Positions 11,501 to 13,070 of a stretch of 13,070 bases of DNA are shown here, one piece after another; within the stretch, counting starts at the first letter, position 1, and every line of letters begins with the position of its first letter. The DNA is taken from the NCBI GenBank assembly GCA_900547725.1, contig URHR01000051.1:1-13070 (forward strand), written 5' to 3'. The DNA comes from an uncultured Eubacteriales bacterium (GTDB lineage Bacteria; Bacillota; Clostridia; Oscillospirales; CAG-272). A program made the translations under genes and the position numbers. The notes under the pieces are model-generated. The model was not told the origin of the DNA and did not search any database. It saw nothing but the letters and a program-made list of their open reading frames with translations.

Positions 11501-13070
11501 AAAAGTCTCTTTCCCGAGCCGCAGACCGACGGTCATCAGCCACGGGTTGCAGGACTGCTGAATGCCCTTGGAAAAAGTCAGAGTGCCGTGTCCCGTTGTC
11601 TTGTGGCAATGGATTTTGTGACCGAGGATGGTCTCATAGCCAACGCAGGTGTGCGTTTCGTCCACCTTGACCTTATCCTCCTCCAGCGCCATGGAAGCCG
11701 TGATCACCTTGAAAGTCGAACCGGGGATGTAGGAATCGGTCAGCGCCTTGTTCTTCCACATTTCCATGAGAAGCTTCTGCTTGTAGGCGTCGTGCTCCTC
11801 CGTTCCGGGTTCGCATTCGCAGTCGCTCAGCTTTTCCTCGGACTGTTCATCCAGCGTCCACGGATCGTTGAGGTCAAAAAACGGATAGACCGCCATGCCG
11901 AGGATTTCCCCCGTGTTGACGTCCATCACGATACCTGCCGCGCGGTTCTTGCCGCCTGACGCGGTGTAAGCGTTCTCAAGCTGTTGCTCAAGCGCCGCCT
12001 GCACATAAGCGTCCAGAGTTGTGGTCAGGTTGTAGCCGTCCTTCGCCTCGATGTACTCTTCATATTCATAAGGCATTTCATTGCCGCGCGCGTCACGGGC
12101 GGTGATAATCCGACCGTTCGTTCCGGCAAGCAGTTGGTTATAGTAATTTTCCAGACCGTAAAGTCCTGTTCCGTCGCTCCCCGTAAAGCCGAGCACATGG
12201 GAGGCAAGCGTGGAGCGCGGGTAGTAGCGGGTGGAGGTCGGTTGCAGATAAACCATTCTCTGCAGCCCCTTTTCCTTAATGAAAGCGCGGACGGTATCCG
12301 CCGTTTCCTCGCTGACATTCCGCTTGACGGTACGGTCGAGGTAGCGGGTTTTCGCCACCTCCTGAAGCACGAAATCGTGCGAGACGTCCAACATCTCCGA
12401 AAGTCCGTCGGCAATCAGTTCGCCGAGATCGATATTCTCGCCGTTCCGCTTCATTTCGGCTTGCGCGTCGGAAATCGACGAGGGCGAAATGAAGATGCGG
12501 TAGGTTGTGATGTTGGTTGCAAGCGCAACGCCGTTGCGGTCATAAATGCCGCCGCGGTTGGCGGCGACCTCGGTTTGCGTGGTGATCTGGTCAATGACCT
12601 TTTGCTGATAGCGGTCGTACTCCACGGTCTGGAGAATCAGAATCCGGATCAGCAGGATGGCAAGCAGACCCTTGGTGAAGCCGAGGGGCGCGAAATACGT
12701 GCCGGTGAGGATTTCGGCGATGGACACGGCCGCGCCGAACCAGATGAGGCTGTTTTGAAATGCAGATGTTTTTTTCATGCTCAGGCCTCCTGCCGGTATT
12801 CCGGCTTCAGGTCGAACGCATGGTCCATCGGGCCGGAGCCGGTGCCGAGGTCGAGCATGGCGGCCAGTGCGCCGGAGAGGTAGTCCTTCGCGCGTCGGAC
12901 GGCCGTGTCGAGATCATAACCCTTGGCGAGGTTGGCCGCGATGGCGCTCGAGAGCGTGCAGCCGGTGCCGTGGGTGTTGGGGTTGTCGATGCGCTTGCCG
13001 TTGAACCACTCGTAGCCGCCGTCGCGGTACAGGAGGTCGTTGGCGTCGTTGAGCCGGTGTCCGCCCTTGC

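Overview
The window holds most of a division and cell wall (dcw) cluster of a Gram-positive bacterium. Every gene reads on the minus strand, so transcription runs from high to low coordinates. The mur/fts order, a DivIB-type FtsQ, a SpoVD-like penicillin-binding protein with two C-terminal PASTA domains, and strong GGAGG ribosome sites suggest Bacillota, probably Clostridia (Oscillospirales-like). This placement is inference; no rRNA or other marker is present.

Layout in transcription order: a 5'-truncated thiD (13070-12781); a class B PBP ORF (12778-10442) whose first ~43 codons are not PBP but look like the start of the hydroxymethylpyrimidine transporter CytX; murE; murF; mraY; ftsW; murG; divIB/ftsQ (ends 3062). 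Next comes a 478-bp gene-free stretch with two large perfect inverted repeats, at least one a likely terminator, then an AT-rich promoter with phased A-tracts. This promoter drives a second unit of two tandem ftsZ paralogues (2583-1363 and 1339-86). Covarying hairpin repeats follow the last stop codon.

The genes cover one pathway. MurE and MurF complete the UDP-MurNAc pentapeptide, MraY loads it on undecaprenyl phosphate to give lipid I, and MurG makes lipid II. FtsW polymerises the glycan and the PBP crosslinks it, with DivIB and the FtsZ ring placing the machine at the septum. murD, murC, murB, ftsA and ftsL/mraW/mraZ are absent from their usual places.

Two things stand out. First, the PBP ORF is an in-frame chimera: thiD plus the start of cytX (a thiamine salvage pair) joined to the PBP near 12640-12667, with a GC jump to about 68% in thiD. 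This is either a contig misassembly or a true rearrangement. Second, the two adjacent FtsZ proteins are both apparently catalytically intact, about 80% identical in the core, with proline/alanine-rich linkers and an atypical acidic C-terminal peptide.
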